Notes: generated by a model from the sequence alone, not told the origin. Positions 24,880-33,907 are shown, numbered from the stretch's first letter. The stretch: DNA of 64,000 nucleotides from Streptomyces griseiscabiei (GCF_020010925.1 NZ_JAGJBZ010000001.1:2480001-2544000); one strand, 5' to 3'. Made by a program: numbers and translations.

Positions 24880-25641
24880 TCAGGAGGCGCGGCGCTCCGG
24901 GCCGTGGTGGATCTCGACGCCGCCCGAGGCGCCGAAGGTCAGGCGGCACGTGTCAGCACGGTAGGTGGCCAGGGAGACGGCTGCCGTGCGTCCCTCGGCG
25001 TAGAAGCGGGTGGTGACGACGAGGACGGGCGCGCCGGGCAGCCGGTCCAGCTCCTTGGCGTCGTCCGCGCGGGCGGAACCCAGCTCCACCGAGCGCTCCT
25101 GTCCCTCCAGCTCCAGGCGCTGCAGCTCACGCAGCACCGCACGCGCGCGTGCGGCACCGGAGGGGGCGTCTATGGCGGAGAGGGCGGGCACCGAGGCCGC
25201 CGGGATGTAGAGCAGTTCGGCGGCGACGGGCTGGCCGTGCGACACACGGGAGCGGCGTACGACGTGCACCTGCTCGCCGTGCACGCTGTCCAGGATGTCC
25301 GCGACGGCGACGGGCGGTGTCGAGTCCGCGCAGTCCACGGGCTGCCAGGCGTCACCGGCGGTGCCCGGCCACGCCTGCTGTTCGGTGCCGACCGCGACGC
25401 CCACGCGCGGGGGTGCCACGGTGGTGCCGACGCCGCGCCGGCGCTGCAGTCGGCCCTCCAGTTCGAGCTGCTCCAGCGCTTGGCGGAGGGTGGCCCGGGC
25501 GACGCCGAAACGGGCCGCCAGATCACGCTCGTTGGGCAGGATCTCCCCCACCGAGAACTCGGAGTCCAATGCCTCGCTGAGCACGGTCTTCAGATGCCAG
25601 TACTTCGGTTCCGGCACCGATTCCAGCTGCTGGGTCCCCAC
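24880..25641 (-). CDS. GntR/HutC-type regulator with UTRA domain
   Basis: A 253-residue regulator. The winged helix-turn-helix is at residues about 10-75 (EILPNERDLAARFGVARATL and the wing RRRGVGTTVAPPR). A UTRA effector domain follows (about 95-240, with VVRRSRVSHGQPVAAELLYIP and LVVTTRFYAEGR). HutC/DasR-type members usually respond to sugar phosphates or amino acid derivatives. ATG 25641 follows an AT-rich promoter region. No obvious target operon is adjacent, so it probably acts in trans or regulates itself. Confidence 0.9.
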   Translation of the reverse strand: MGTQQLESVPEPKYWHLKTVLSEALDSEFSVGEILPNERDLAARFGVARATLRQALEQLELEGRLQRRRGVGTTVAPPRVGVAVGTEQQAWPGTAGDAWQPVDCADSTPPVAVADILDSVHGEQVHVVRRSRVSHGQPVAAELLYIPAASVPALSAIDAPSGAARARAVLRELQRLELEGQERSVELGSARADDAKELDRLPGAPVLVVTTRFYAEGRTAAVSLATYRADTCRLTFGASGGVEIHHGPERRAS

Positions 25642-25686
25642 CCTGTCCTCCGCTGCTTCGCCGTGGCCCGGCGGCGTTTTTAGCGC

Positions 25687-25702
25687 CCTTGTTTATTAAA
25701 GG
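25687..25702. promoter_or_regulatory. AT-rich dyad at the GntR promoter
   Basis: CCTT-N8-AAGG lies in an AT-rich island (about 25678-25715) 46 bp upstream of the GntR start. TTGTT occurs twice nearby. It is likely to hold the promoter and perhaps an autoregulatory site. Confidence 0.4.
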
Positions 25703-25803
25703 TTGTTGCACTTTCTTGCGACCATAGGCCTGCCCCCACCCTTGGTCAAGACCAATCATCGAACCCTCGGGCATCCGACGGGCCGGACGCCCGGCAGCGT
25801 TCA

Positions 25804-26700
25804 TCAAGGCTTCACGGCCGCCAGGGCGAGCAGCTTCTCCGGGTTGCGCACGATGTAGACGCACTGGATCAGCCCGTCGGCGACGTCGAGTTGGAACACG
25901 CTGTCCACCTTGTCGCCGGTCAACAGGACCACCGCGTAAGCACCGTTGATCTCCATGAAGCGGAACGAGGCGTCCGGGATGCCCTTGCCTGCCGCGCCGT
26001 GCACGAACCGACCCACCTTGTCGGCGGTTTCGAGGACCCGCACCGGGGCCTTGCCGATGCCGCCGCCGTCGCCCACGAGTCGGACGTCGGGGGCCAGCAG
26101 CGCCATGAGTCCGTCGAGGTCGCCACCGGTCGCGGCGGCGAGGAACTTCTCCGTCAGCTCCCGGCGTTCGGCCGGGTCGACCTCGTAGCGCGGGCGCCGC
26201 TCATCGACATGCCGGCGGGCCCGCCCGGCGAGTTGGCGCACGGCGGGCTCGGCGCGGTCGATCATGGCCGCGATCTCGGCGTACGGACAGCCGAAGGCCT
26301 CCCGGAGCACGAACACCGCGCGTTCCAGGGGCGACAGAGACTCCATGACGACGAGGACGGCGAGCGAGACGGTGTCGGCGAGGACGGCCCGCTCGGCGGT
26401 GTCGGGGACGGTGGCCCCGTAGTCGGTGAGGTACGGCTCGGGCAGCCAGGGGCCCGGATAGGCCTCGTTGCGCGACCGCACCTGGCGCAGCCGGTCGATG
26501 GCGAGCCGGGTGGTGATCCGGACCAGATAGCCGCGGGGTTCACGCACCTCGGACCGGTCGGCGCCGGACCAGCGCAGCCAGGCCTCCTGGACCACGTCCT
26601 CCGCGTCGGCGATCCGGCCGAGCATGCGGTACGCGACTCCCATGAGGACGGGGCGGTGCTCTTCGAAGACGTCGGTCGCGATATCGGTGTCGGTGGCCAC
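25804..26700 (-). CDS. sigJ: ECF41-type RNA polymerase sigma factor (SigJ-like)
   Basis: A 298-residue ECF sigma factor. Region sigma-2 lies at about 10-75 (YRMLGRIADAEDVVQEAWLRW) and sigma-4 at about 105-170 (PLERAVFVLREAFGCPYAEIA). A C-terminal SnoaL-like domain (about 180-298) follows. Two hallmarks of ECF41 are visible: DGGGIGKAP near residue 218 (the DGGGK motif) and NPEKL at the C-terminus (the NPDKL motif). In this group the extension replaces an anti-sigma factor and tunes activity. It starts at GTG 26700 with GGGATGGACGG upstream. The divergent alpha/beta hydrolase is a plausible target. The symbol follows the M. tuberculosis/S. coelicolor SigJ type. Confidence 0.92.
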   Translation of the reverse strand: MATDTDIATDVFEEHRPVLMGVAYRMLGRIADAEDVVQEAWLRWSGADRSEVREPRGYLVRITTRLAIDRLRQVRSRNEAYPGPWLPEPYLTDYGATVPDTAERAVLADTVSLAVLVVMESLSPLERAVFVLREAFGCPYAEIAAMIDRAEPAVRQLAGRARRHVDERRPRYEVDPAERRELTEKFLAAATGGDLDGLMALLAPDVRLVGDGGGIGKAPVRVLETADKVGRFVHGAAGKGIPDASFRFMEINGAYAVVLLTGDKVDSVFQLDVADGLIQCVYIVRNPEKLLALAAVKP

Positions 26701-26760
26701 CCGTCCATCCCATCCCGGCGGGCGCCGCCCTGTCCAGGCGATTCCGGGCACGTGCGCGGG

Positions 26761-26775
26761 CTTGTTACCGACAAG
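26761..26775. promoter_or_regulatory. Perfect inverted repeat in the sigJ/hydrolase spacer
   Basis: CTTGT-TACCG-ACAAG is a perfect 5-bp-arm dyad in the 160-bp divergent spacer. Further right, TGACAAG (26799) and CGTC (26824) weakly resemble the ECF41 promoter halves, with 18 bp between them. Confidence 0.35.
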
Positions 26776-26860
26776 GACTACCCGCCGGTAGCAGTTGCTG
26801 ACAAGCTGTCTATGAACGCCGTACGTCAGCGCGCCCCCCTCCCAGACGAGGAGCTGCACC

Positions 26861-27694
26861 ATGTCCGCCGCCACGGTCACCTTCCAGGTCCCCACCCCGC
26901 TCGGCCCGCGACCCGTGACGGTCTCCTACACGCGCGAGGGCACGGGCGAGCCGCTGCTCCTGCTGCACGGCATCGGCCACCACCGGCAGGCCTGGGACCC
27001 CGTGGTGCACATCCTGGCGGCCGAGCGCGAGGTCATCGCCGTGGACCTGCCCGGCTTCGGCGAGTCCCCGGCGCTGCCCGACGGCCTCGCCTACGACCTG
27101 CCCACGACGACCGCCGTGTTCGGCGCCTTCTGCGAGGCACTGGAACTCGACCGCCCCCATGTGGCCGGCAACTCGCTGGGCGGGCTGCTCGCCCTGGAAC
27201 TGGGCCGCGAGAAGCTCGTACGGTCCGTCACGGCCCTGTCCCCGGCCGGGTTCTGGAACGAGGCCGAGCGGCGGTACGCCTTCGGAATCCTGCTCACCAT
27301 GCGGCACATCTCACGGCGGCTGCCGCTGCCCCTGGTGGAGCGGTTGTCCCGTTCGGCGGCCGGTCGTACGGCGCTGACGAGCACCATCTACGCCCGCCCG
27401 GCCCGGCGTTCCCCGGACGCCGTGGTCGCCGAGACGCTCGCGCTGGCGGGGGCCACCGGGTTCGACGCGACGCTCCGGGCCGGCGGCAGCGTGCTGTTCA
27501 CCGACGACGTCCCCGGGCTGTCGATCACCGTGGCCTGGGGCACCCGGGACTGGCTGCTCGTCCGCCGCCAGGGCGTCCGCGCCAAGCGCGTCATCCCCGG
27601 CGCCCGCCTCGTCCGACTCCCCGGCTGCGGCCACTGCCCCATGAGCGACGACCCCGCGCTGGTCGCCCGCGTCATCCTCGACGGCAGCCGCTGA
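26861..27694 (+). CDS. Alpha/beta-fold hydrolase
   Basis: A 277-residue hydrolase. The oxyanion region is LLLLHGIGHHRQAWDP (about residues 31-46), the nucleophile elbow is VAGNSLGG (Ser about 105), and the late His lies in GCGHCPMSDDP (about 256). It is related to epoxide hydrolase/haloperoxidase-like esterases. ATG 26861 has GACGAGGAG upstream. It is divergent from the ECF41 sigma factor, whose regulon commonly includes adjacent oxidoreductase or hydrolase genes, so sigma-dependent control is likely. The substrate is unknown. Confidence 0.88.
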   Translation: MSAATVTFQVPTPLGPRPVTVSYTREGTGEPLLLLHGIGHHRQAWDPVVHILAAEREVIAVDLPGFGESPALPDGLAYDLPTTTAVFGAFCEALELDRPHVAGNSLGGLLALELGREKLVRSVTALSPAGFWNEAERRYAFGILLTMRHISRRLPLPLVERLSRSAAGRTALTSTIYARPARRSPDAVVAETLALAGATGFDATLRAGGSVLFTDDVPGLSITVAWGTRDWLLVRRQGVRAKRVIPGARLVRLPGCGHCPMSDDPALVARVILDGSR

Positions 27695-27722
27695 GTTCTT
27701 GGCCGAGCGGTACAGCGCGGGT

Positions 27723-27850
27723 CCGGTGGGGGCTTCTCGCGCAGTTCCCCGCGCCCCTGAAAGAGGCCTGCGGCCCTTTCGGGACGAAAAGCACGGGCGC
27801 AGCCCCTGCTTTTCAGGGGCGCGGGGAACTGCGCGACCAGCCCCCACCGG
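27723..27850. repeat. Long intergenic palindrome of the streptomycete GCGCGGGGAACTGCGC type
   Basis: Arms 27723-27762 and 27811-27850 are 40 bp each and match at 38 positions. The core is GCGCAGTTCCCCGCGCCCCT. The 48-bp centre holds a smaller hairpin, AAAAGCA (27787-27793) pairing with TGCTTTT (27807-27813), and a GAGGCCTGCGGCCCTTTC segment. It fills most of the 314-bp space 27695-28008. Elements of this sequence are widespread in Streptomyces intergenic regions. It may end transcription of the hydrolase gene. Confidence 0.85.
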
Positions 27851-27922
27851 CCCCTCAGACGACAACGCACCCGATCCCCACGTCCTGACGCATCACCCGC
27901 TTCCCTCGTGACCCGGACAGTT

Positions 27923-27944
27923 GTTCACTTGCCGTTTCCGTGTG
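27923..27944 (+). promoter_or_regulatory. Candidate PHO box upstream of phoD
   Basis: GTTCACTTGCC followed directly by GTTTCCGTGTG gives an 11-bp direct repeat. The first unit fits the PhoP consensus GTTCACC-type unit and the second only loosely. It lies about 65 bp before the phoD start, a reasonable distance for PhoP activation. Confidence 0.4.
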
Positions 27945-28008
27945 CGCTGCGGCGTACGCGTAGTTGTGGCTGTGCACACTGGCCGGATCCGTCACTGGAG
28001 GCGCATTC

Positions 28009-29604
28009 ATGTCACACCGTCCGCCGAGTTCCCAGCCCGGTCGCCGCAGCGTGCTGCGCGGCTCGCTCGCCGCGTCGGCGGCACTCGCGCTGCCCGGTTC
28101 CGTCGCGCTCGGCTCGGTGCCGGCGCTGGCCCTGTCGGGGCGGCCCGAGGCCGGGTGGGGTGTGCAGACCGGCGACGTGACCGCGCACTCCGGGCTGGTG
28201 TGGGTGCGGTCGGACCGCCCGGCGCGGATGATCGTCGAGACGTCCGCCACCGAGTCGTTCCGCAACGCGCGCAGATGGCACGGCCCGCTGCTCGGCGCCG
28301 GTACGGACTTCACCGGGACGACGCGGCTGCGCGGTCTGCCGTCGGGCGAGCAGATCCACTACCGGGTGCTGCTGGCCGACCCGGACGACCCGCGCCGCAC
28401 GGGTGAGCCGGTCACCGGCACATTCCGTACGACCTCGCTGAAACGCCGGTCCGGGGCGCGGTTCGTGTGGTCGGGCGACCTCGCCGGGCAGGGCTGGGGC
28501 ATCAACCCGGACCGCGGCGGCTACCGCATCTTCGACGCGATGGGCGCGCTGGACCCGGACTTCTTCCTGTTCAGCGGCGACACCATCTACGCGGACGGCC
28601 CGATCGCGGCGACGGCCGCGCTCCCCGACGGCGGAACCTGGCGGAACGTCACCACCGAGGAGAAGTCCAAGGTCGCCGAGACGCTGGCCGAGTTCCGGGG
28701 CAACTTCCGCTACAACCTGCTGGACGAGAACCTGAAGCGGTTCAACGCCCAGGTCCCGGCGATCGTGCAGTGGGACGACCACGAGGTCACCAACAACTGG
28801 TACCCGGGCGAGATCCTCACCGACACCCGGTACACCGAGAAGAACGTGGACGTCCTCGCGGCACGCGCGCGGCGGGCCTTCAGCGAGTACTTCCCGATCT
28901 CCACGCTGCGGCCGGGCGACCGGGAGGGCCGCGTGCACCGCGTCATGCGCCACGGTCCCCTGCTGGACGTGTTCGTGCTCGACATGCGGACGTACCGCAA
29001 CGCCAACTCGCCCGACATCCAGACCACCGACCCGGTGGGCATCCTCGGCGCCGAGCAGCTCCAGTGGCTCAAGCGGGAGCTGTCCCGCTCCCGCGCGGTG
29101 TGGAAGGTGATCGCCTCCGACATGCCGCTCGGCCTGGTCGTGCCGGACACAGGTGACGGAAAGCCGAACATCGAGGCCGTGGCCCAGGGCGACCCGGGCG
29201 CGCCGCTCGGGCGGGAGCTGCAGATCGCCGAGCTGCTGCGGTTCGTCAAGCACCGCAGGATCACCGGCACGGTGTGGCTGACGGCGGACGTGCACTACAC
29301 CTCGGCGCAGCACTACCAGCCGTCGCGGGCCGCCTTCACCGACTTCGAGCCGTTCTGGGAGTTCGTCTCCGGCCCGCTGAACGCCGGTGCCTTCCCGGCC
29401 AACGCGCTGGACGGCACGTTCGGTCCCGAGCGGGTGTTCGTCAAGGCGCCGACCGCGGCGAACGTGTCACCGGCGGGCGGCTACCAGTTCTTCGGCGAGG
29501 TCGACATCGACGGCCACAGCGGGGAGCTGACGGTCCGGCTGCGCGAGCAGGACGGGACCGTGCTCTACACGAAGGTGCTGCAGCCGGGTCTCGTCGGGCA
29601 GTAG
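28009..29604 (+). CDS. phoD: Secreted alkaline phosphatase D
   Basis: A 531-residue PhoD-family phosphodiesterase/phosphatase. A Tat signal lies at residues about 10-45 (RRSVLRGSLAAS, then a hydrophobic stretch ending near ALALSG). The PhoD core shows VWSGDL, FLFSGDTIYADG (about 188-199), the metal motif QWDDHEVTNNW (about 257-267) and LTADVHYT. It releases phosphate outside the cell during phosphate limitation. ATG 28009 follows CTGGAGGC. A possible PHO box lies 65 bp upstream and a strong hairpin follows the gene. Confidence 0.93.
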   Translation: MSHRPPSSQPGRRSVLRGSLAASAALALPGSVALGSVPALALSGRPEAGWGVQTGDVTAHSGLVWVRSDRPARMIVETSATESFRNARRWHGPLLGAGTDFTGTTRLRGLPSGEQIHYRVLLADPDDPRRTGEPVTGTFRTTSLKRRSGARFVWSGDLAGQGWGINPDRGGYRIFDAMGALDPDFFLFSGDTIYADGPIAATAALPDGGTWRNVTTEEKSKVAETLAEFRGNFRYNLLDENLKRFNAQVPAIVQWDDHEVTNNWYPGEILTDTRYTEKNVDVLAARARRAFSEYFPISTLRPGDREGRVHRVMRHGPLLDVFVLDMRTYRNANSPDIQTTDPVGILGAEQLQWLKRELSRSRAVWKVIASDMPLGLVVPDTGDGKPNIEAVAQGDPGAPLGRELQIAELLRFVKHRRITGTVWLTADVHYTSAQHYQPSRAAFTDFEPFWEFVSGPLNAGAFPANALDGTFGPERVFVKAPTAANVSPAGGYQFFGEVDIDGHSGELTVRLREQDGTVLYTKVLQPGLVGQ

Positions 29605-29625
29605 GCCAGAGCCCGCAGCTCGTCC

Positions 29626-29672
29626 GACAAACGCCCTTGACCTCGCGTCTTCGCAGGTCAGGGGCGATTGTC
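29626..29672. terminator. Long hairpin after phoD
   Basis: 18-bp arms 29626-29643 and 29655-29672 (starting GACAAACGCCC, ending GGGCGATTGTC) differ from perfect complementarity at two positions, one of them a G-U pair. The loop is 11 nt. It begins 22 bp after phoD and ends 25 bp before the SWIM gene, so it both insulates the SWIM gene and lies in its promoter. Confidence 0.6.
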
Positions 29673-29696
29673 AGTGGTGGCTCCTACGGTTTTCCC

Positions 29697-31127
29697 ATGA
29701 CGCGATCTCTACAGGCCGTGGCCTACACCCGACCCTCCGCGCTGGAGTCCGTGGCGGGCGGACGCCGGCTGGGGCTGGAGACCTCCCGGGGCGCGACCCC
29801 GACGGGGGTCGAGGACCATCCCCGGTTCTTCACGGGCTTCCTGACCTCCCCTCAGGTGGCGGCTGCGGGGCTGCTGGCGGTCGCCGACGTGGCGGCGGCG
29901 CGGTACTTCCAGCAGCAGCTGCGGGCCTCCCTGGATCCGGTGGTGACGGGGAACGGGGACCGGCTGCGGTTCGAGTCCTTCTCGGGCTGCGGTGGCGTCT
30001 ACGCCCGGCTGGACGTGCTGGAGAGCGGCCTCGACGGCGGCGAGGTGGGGCACGGCACGACCAATGTGGACGTCAACAACCCCCTGCGGGAGGCGCTGTC
30101 CCGGATCGGCGGGGACGATCCGCTGCATCTGCGGGTCGGGCCCGAGGAGTTGGCGGTGACCACGCTGGACGGCCCGGTGGTGGAGAAGAAGGTGCCGCTG
30201 CCGGACCGCTGGCTGCGCGGTTTCGCCGAGGCCCAGGTGATCGCCGCCGGGTTCGATCTGCGGGCCGAGCTGCCCGCCGCCGAGGCGGTGCGATTCCTGC
30301 GGTCGCTGCCTCGCGGGGGTGCGCGAGGGGCCTCCCGGGGCGTCCAGTGGGTCGTGCCCGCCGGACGCGCCCTGCGGCCGACGACCCGGCCCGTGCCGGG
30401 CGCGGTCTGTCTGCCGGGCCCGGAGCGGCTGGTGGCGCTGCAGCGGGCGCTGCGCCATGCCACGGCCCTGCGGGTCTACGGCCCGCCGGCCGCCGGTGAG
30501 GCCGCCCTCGCCAGTGCCTGGGAGGTCGTGCTCCCCGGTATGCGACTCACCCTCACACTGTCCCCGGAGGCCGCGCGGGGCTTCTCCGGCGAGGGCGGTG
30601 TGCTGGAGGCACTGGCCACCGACGAGGCCGCCGAGGACGCGGAGCTGATCGGGGTCCTGCTCGCCTGGGAGCCGCGCATCGACGTCGGCGACCTCGCCGC
30701 CTTCTCCGGCCTGCCGGCCGACCGGGTGCGGGCGGCGCTGACCCGGCTGGGCACCTCGGGCCGCGTCGGCTACGACACCGCGGAGGCCGCGTACTTCCAC
30801 CGCGAACTCCCCTACGACGCCGACCGCGTCGAGCGCCACAATCCGCGGCTCCGCTCGGCCCGCGCCCTGGTGGCCGCCGGAGCGGTCTCCCTGGACGGCG
30901 ACCTCGGCACCGTCACCGCCGAGGACGGCCATGTCCACCGCGTACGGGACAGCGCGGGCACCCTGACCTGCTCCTGCCTGTGGTGGGCGAAGTACCGGGG
31001 CGGCCGGGGCCCCTGCAAGCACGCGCTGGCGGTGCGCATGGTCCGCCGGGGCGCCACGGCGGCGCCGGACGACACACAGGCCGGCGCCGGAGCCGGCACG
31101 GCACGGATCGACGGGGGTGCGCGATGA
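29697..31127 (+). CDS. SWIM zinc-finger protein
   Basis: A 476-residue protein. The C-terminal SWIM motif CSCLWWAKYRGGRGPCKH (about residues 430-447) gives the CxC...CxH zinc ligands. The rest has no motif I can name beyond an SF-type helical region around 285-380 (LIGVLLAWEPRIDVGDLAAF). It resembles E. coli YehQ in class. ATG 29697 has TACGGT ending six bases upstream and no ribosome site, so it is probably leaderless. It overlaps the next gene by 4 bp (ATGA). Elsewhere SWIM proteins of this kind travel with MoxR ATPases and VWA proteins, here found 18 kb away. Confidence 0.85.
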   Translation: MTRSLQAVAYTRPSALESVAGGRRLGLETSRGATPTGVEDHPRFFTGFLTSPQVAAAGLLAVADVAAARYFQQQLRASLDPVVTGNGDRLRFESFSGCGGVYARLDVLESGLDGGEVGHGTTNVDVNNPLREALSRIGGDDPLHLRVGPEELAVTTLDGPVVEKKVPLPDRWLRGFAEAQVIAAGFDLRAELPAAEAVRFLRSLPRGGARGASRGVQWVVPAGRALRPTTRPVPGAVCLPGPERLVALQRALRHATALRVYGPPAAGEAALASAWEVVLPGMRLTLTLSPEAARGFSGEGGVLEALATDEAAEDAELIGVLLAWEPRIDVGDLAAFSGLPADRVRAALTRLGTSGRVGYDTAEAAYFHRELPYDADRVERHNPRLRSARALVAAGAVSLDGDLGTVTAEDGHVHRVRDSAGTLTCSCLWWAKYRGGRGPCKHALAVRMVRRGATAAPDDTQAGAGAGTARIDGGAR

Positions 31128-33907
31128 GTACGGAGTCGCTGATCAGGGCGGTGCGGTCGGGGAACACGAGTGACCTGGTCGCGCTGGTGGACGGCATGAC
31201 GGACACCGAACGGCGGGCGTGCGTGCCGGAGTTGAAGCAGGTGCGCAAGGAGCTGCGGGCGGAGCCCTGGGGGTCCCCGGCCCGGCACGTGTATCCGGCG
31301 CTGCACGCGGCCGGTGCCGCCTGTCAGACGGGGGCCGCCGCCGTGGCGGCCTGGCTCACCGGGTCCGAGCTGCGCTGGCGGCAGGCGCCGCCGAAGGTCC
31401 TGATCGAGGTGCTCGGCGACCGCGATCCCGCCTGGCTGGCCGAGGTCGTGCGCCGCCTGGCGGAGCGCCCCCTTTCCGCGGACGTCCCGTACGAGCTGAT
31501 GGCCGGCCTCGTCCGGCTCGCGGGCTGCCCGGTGCCCACGTCCGAGGCGTATGTGCGCGGCTGGATGGACCACATCGGGCGCGTACACCGGCCGGCCGGC
31601 ACGGTGATCGGGAATCTGCGGAACGACCCGCATCTGGCGGAGCTGGTCGCCGCGCTGTTCGAGACCGAGGAGATCGGCGCCCGCAGCGCCTGGCGGTACG
31701 GCGACGGACTGAACAACTGGACGTACGCCCTCACCCAGCTGACCCGGGAGGGCCTCCTCGACCGCGCGGCCATGATCGACGGGTGTGTGGCCCGGCTGCT
31801 GCGCGGCGGCGGCTCCACCGCCGACAACAAGGTCTTCCTGGGCCTGCTGACCGCGCTCGACCTCACCCGTGACGAGCGGCGTGATCGGATCGCGGACTGG
31901 ACGGCGCTGTGCGCGGACGCGCCCTCCACGGTCGCCGCCCACGCGCAGTCGATCCTCGCGGGCTTCGCGCTGGACGGCGAACTCGGGCCGCGCCGGCTCG
32001 CGGAGCTGTCCGGCGCGGTCCTCTTCCGGACCGAGAAGAGGCTCGTCCGGGCGCAGCTCGTGCTGCTGGGCAAGGTCCTCAGGCAGGATGCGTCCACGGC
32101 GGCCGAGCTGCTTCCGGCGGTCACACAGGCGTTCGGGCACCCGGACACGGATGTGCAGGAGAGGGCGCTGAAGCTGGTGGAGCGTCACCTCGGCGATCTC
32201 ACCGACCCCGACCCTGACGCCGACCTCGGCCCCGGTAGCGGCAGCGGCAGCGGCAGCGGCAGCGAGGTGCTCGGCGTACGGGACGAGATCGCCGACGCCG
32301 CGGCCCAGTTGGTCCCCGGCCTCCGTGTCCGGGCCCACCGCCTCCTCGGCGCCCCGGACGCGGAGGTGCCCGCCTCCGAGGTGTACGAGGAACTGCTTCC
32401 GCCCGTGCCCCTGCCGACCCGGCTCGCCCCCGCTCCGGTCACGGTGACCGAACTGGCGGAGGAGATCGGTGCCCTGCTGGCCGCGGAGGGCGAGGTCGGC
32501 GCGTTCGAGCGGGCGTTGGACGGACTCGTACGGCACGCGCACCGCGACCGGGACGCCCTGGTGGAGGCGCTGGGCCCGGCGAGGGCCGGACGCTGGTGGA
32601 CGGAGATGGACACGGGGTACGTCGACAAGTACTTCCGTGACTCGCCCCACGGTCTGGACATCGTCCTCGCGGCACTCTTCGAGCGGGTGCGCACCGAGGC
32701 CCTGCGTCCGATCCGCGACAAGGCCGACGAGTCGGCGGGCTGCGTGCACGCCGGTCTGGCCTGGTCGTTCGACGCCCGGCTGCGGGAGATCGCGTATCGG
32801 GTCCGCACCGAACCGCTGCCGTTCCTGCTGGCGACGCCCACCTGGAGCACCGGTGCGCTGGAGGCGGCGGAGCTGGTGGAGCGGCTGGACGCCTACCGGC
32901 GGTCGGGCGACCGGCCGGGCGAGGCGGACTTCGCGCAGGCCCTGCTGCGGGTGCGGCGCGAGGACCCGGCGGCGCTCGTGTCCGGCGCGGCGGCGGCCCG
33001 GGAGCTGGGCACGAGGGAGGGCGACCGGCTGGCGGAGTGGCTGCTGACGGATGTGCCGTCGCAGCCCGCCGAGCGGAGCCGTACGGCCGGGCCGAGGATG
33101 CTCGTGGAGTTCGGCGAACTGCCCGAGATGCGGGGCGGGTCGTTCCCGCCGGAGTTCCGTCGGCTGGGGCGGCCGTCGTCCGTGTACACGGACCGCTACT
33201 ACTGCGCGCACTGGGACAATGACGAGTGGAAGCACTGGCTGGCGATGGTGCCGGGGCGGCCGGAGCTGATGGCGGGACGCATCCTGCGCGATCTCTCCAT
33301 GGCCACCGTCGAGGACTCCCGGTCCGGTTACGGTTTCCTGCCGACGCTGGCCGAGGCGGAGGGCGAGGCGGGCCTCGCCGTCCATCTCTGTGTCGCGTAC
33401 GGGCTGGGCGCACAGCGTGCGGAGGACCGGCTCGCCGCCGTGGACGCCCTGCTGGTGCTGGCGGCGCGCGGGCGGCTGGACGCGGAGCAGTTGGGTGCCG
33501 ACCTGGGGAAGCTGGCGGTGCTGGGGAGTGTGAAGCCGGCGCGGCTCGCGGAGGCGATGGGGACCGCCGCGGCGACCGGGGCGTACGGCACGGCCTGGGC
33601 GGTGCTGCGGGCGGCGCTGCCGCCGCTGTTCGCCGACCTCACGGACTTCGCGGGCCTCGCGGACTTCGCGGGCCTCGCGGACGGGAAGGGGAAGGGGACG
33701 AAGCCGGCTCCGGCGCCGCGCGGTCTCGGGGATCTCGTGGCCGTCGCCGCCGAATGCGTGGAGCGGTCCGGGGCCCACGGGGAGCTGCCGCGTCTCGCGG
33801 AGGTGGCGGAGCGGCCGGGCTCGTCCCGGCTGGTGTCCCAGGCCCGGCGGCTCCGGACGGCGCTCGCAGGGGCGGTGGGAGAGGTGGTGGAAGGCGCGGC
33901 GGTCTGA
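31124..33907 (+). CDS. Large helical-repeat protein, DUF6493-like
   Basis: A 927-residue cytosolic protein. It is Ala/Leu/Arg-rich with many 30-40-residue helical pairs of HEAT-like look (for example SLIRAVRSGNTSDLVALVDG at the start). A Gly-Ser linker GSGSGSGSGS lies near residue 374, and a duplicated DFAGLA unit lies near 841. The C-terminal half contains several Trp-rich patches such as YYCAHWDNDEWKHWLAM. No enzymatic motif is visible. The size and partner fit the DUF6493 family linked to SWIM proteins. ATG 31124 overlaps the SWIM gene stop, so the two are translationally coupled and probably act as a complex. Confidence 0.75.
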   Translation: MSTESLIRAVRSGNTSDLVALVDGMTDTERRACVPELKQVRKELRAEPWGSPARHVYPALHAAGAACQTGAAAVAAWLTGSELRWRQAPPKVLIEVLGDRDPAWLAEVVRRLAERPLSADVPYELMAGLVRLAGCPVPTSEAYVRGWMDHIGRVHRPAGTVIGNLRNDPHLAELVAALFETEEIGARSAWRYGDGLNNWTYALTQLTREGLLDRAAMIDGCVARLLRGGGSTADNKVFLGLLTALDLTRDERRDRIADWTALCADAPSTVAAHAQSILAGFALDGELGPRRLAELSGAVLFRTEKRLVRAQLVLLGKVLRQDASTAAELLPAVTQAFGHPDTDVQERALKLVERHLGDLTDPDPDADLGPGSGSGSGSGSEVLGVRDEIADAAAQLVPGLRVRAHRLLGAPDAEVPASEVYEELLPPVPLPTRLAPAPVTVTELAEEIGALLAAEGEVGAFERALDGLVRHAHRDRDALVEALGPARAGRWWTEMDTGYVDKYFRDSPHGLDIVLAALFERVRTEALRPIRDKADESAGCVHAGLAWSFDARLREIAYRVRTEPLPFLLATPTWSTGALEAAELVERLDAYRRSGDRPGEADFAQALLRVRREDPAALVSGAAAARELGTREGDRLAEWLLTDVPSQPAERSRTAGPRMLVEFGELPEMRGGSFPPEFRRLGRPSSVYTDRYYCAHWDNDEWKHWLAMVPGRPELMAGRILRDLSMATVEDSRSGYGFLPTLAEAEGEAGLAVHLCVAYGLGAQRAEDRLAAVDALLVLAARGRLDAEQLGADLGKLAVLGSVKPARLAEAMGTAAATGAYGTAWAVLRAALPPLFADLTDFAGLADFAGLADGKGKGTKPAPAPRGLGDLVAVAAECVERSGAHGELPRLAEVAERPGSSRLVSQARRLRTALAGAVGEVVEGAAV

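Noticed and set aside
25687..25702. DasR-type operator for the GntR gene
   Set aside because: It does not match ACTGGTCTAGACCAGT-like sites; only a generic AT-rich dyad can be supported.
30812..33778. Long minus-strand frame over the large-repeat protein
   Set aside because: Composition typical of antisense frames in high-GC DNA, with no motif; the plus-strand gene is translationally coupled to the SWIM gene.
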